Shown piece after piece: positions 5,190 to 5,599 of a stretch of 5,599 nucleotides of DNA. Source of the stretch: Candidatus Woykebacteria bacterium RIFCSPLOWO2_01_FULL_43_14 (GTDB lineage Bacteria; Patescibacteriota; Microgenomatia; Woykebacterales; 2-01-FULL-43-14); contig MHDB01000008.1 in assembly GCA_001816835.1 (NCBI GenBank), positions 1,437 to 7,035 of the forward strand, given 5' to 3'. The notes under the pieces were generated by a model. It was given only the letters and a program-made list of their open reading frames with translations. It did no database searches and was not told where the DNA came from. The translations under genes and the position numbers were made by a program. Each line of letters begins with the position of its first letter. Position 1 is the stretch's first letter.

Positions 5190-5599
5190 CTACTCCAGCA
5201 AGAAAACAATACTAAACTTTTCCGGATTGATAAGTAGACTCACCTTAGCCTCCTGGAAAATGTCTTTATCACTTTTAAAAACCTCCTCCACCTTGCCGAT
5301 AATCAGGCCTTTGGGAAAACCAGCTTCCCCAGATGTCTGAACCTGGTCCCCCACCTCGACCTTCTCTTCTGGTAATATTTTTGTCAGCCTTACCTCCTGT
5401 TGATAACGACCAACAGCCAGGCCTTTGGTACCCCTTTGAGTATTGGCGGGAATTTTGAACTCGGGATGGGTGGTAAGGATAATGTTAGCTGAGACTGGAC
5501 CTACTGCCTCTATTTTCCCAATCAAGATCTCGTTTAACACCACGAGCTGGTCACGCCTCACACCATTATTGGAACCCTGGTCGATCATAAGATACTTGG
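5190..5599 (-). CDS. mreC: rod shape-determining protein MreC, C-terminal part (5' end outside window)
   Basis: Periplasmic scaffold of the elongasome that binds and activates PBP2. The open frame runs to the window edge, so the ATG near 5588 is internal, and the anchor and coiled coil are missing. The 135 visible residues make up the paired beta-barrel region. The first repeat signature is MIDQGSNNGVRRDQLVV followed by LIGKIEAVG. The second is VEVGDQVQTSGEAGFPKGL followed by IIGKVEEV, the typical MreC pattern of GD, TSG, FPKGL and IG. The gene ends in TAG one base before the mreD start. The mreC-mreD-mrdA order is the usual one for this operon. Confidence 0.9.
   Translation of the reverse strand, partial: KYLMIDQGSNNGVRRDQLVVLNEILIGKIEAVGPVSANIILTTHPEFKIPANTQRGTKGLAVGRYQQEVRLTKILPEEKVEVGDQVQTSGEAGFPKGLIIGKVEEVFKSDKDIFQEAKVSLLINPEKFSIVFLLE

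Noticed and set aside
4856..5209. TTG start at 5209 for mreD
   Set aside because: It would overlap mreC by 20 bases, while the ATG at 5188 has GGAG at a suitable distance and sits directly after the mreC stop.
5190..5588. mreC starting at the ATG at 5588
   Set aside because: The frame stays open to the window edge, and the residues there are already inside the conserved beta-barrel motif, so this Met is internal.

Overview
The window is one bacterial chromosomal segment, apparently with moderate-to-low GC and the standard code (TAA, TAG and TGA all end recognisable genes). All seven supported genes lie on the minus strand, so transcription runs from high to low coordinates. I see no convincing plus-strand gene, no tRNA or rRNA and no CRISPR array. 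The compact layout, the short MreD, the small RayT-type transposase and the mix of Shine-Dalgarno and apparently leaderless starts would fit a candidate-phyla (Patescibacteria/CPR, perhaps Microgenomates-like) genome. This is inference: no lineage-specific marker is present.

Region by region, in the direction of transcription. (1) 5599-2940 is a cell-shape (elongasome) operon: the C-terminal part of mreC (cut by the window edge), mreD starting one base after the mreC stop, and a penicillin-binding protein 2 gene (mrdA) joined to mreD by a 4-bp ATGA overlap. A weak hairpin plus T-run follows mrdA. (2) 2939-2475 is a self-contained small transcription unit: a TTGAAG-17-TATAAT promoter, a strong AAGGAGGT ribosome binding site, an unrecognised 109-residue protein and an intrinsic terminator. 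(3) 2468-1717 is a 752-bp REP/RAYT-like cassette: a Y1 (HUH) single-strand transposase gene bounded by two directly repeated 39-bp elements, each built on a perfect 30-bp palindrome. (4) 1691-1 holds dprA followed by the first 187 codons of topA.

The most interesting part is the cassette. Its two palindromes differ at only two bases, and the differences compensate, so each stays a perfect palindrome but with its two 13-base arms exchanged. Both are bordered on the transposase coding strand by the same asymmetric flanks (TAGATY before, AGA after). The downstream repeat supplies the last two codons and the stop of the transposase gene. The upstream repeat lies two bases from a candidate promoter whose predicted start point coincides with the transposase ATG. 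This is the expected architecture of a REP element with its cognate RAYT, in a version whose repeat sequence I do not recognise.

Functionally, mreC-mreD-mrdA encode membrane parts of the lateral wall synthesis machinery. dprA (RecA loading on single-stranded DNA during transformation or recombination) and topA (relaxation of negative supercoils) are a commonly seen neighbouring pair. The cassette sits just beyond an intrinsic terminator and 25 bp upstream of dprA, where its hairpin may influence dprA expression.
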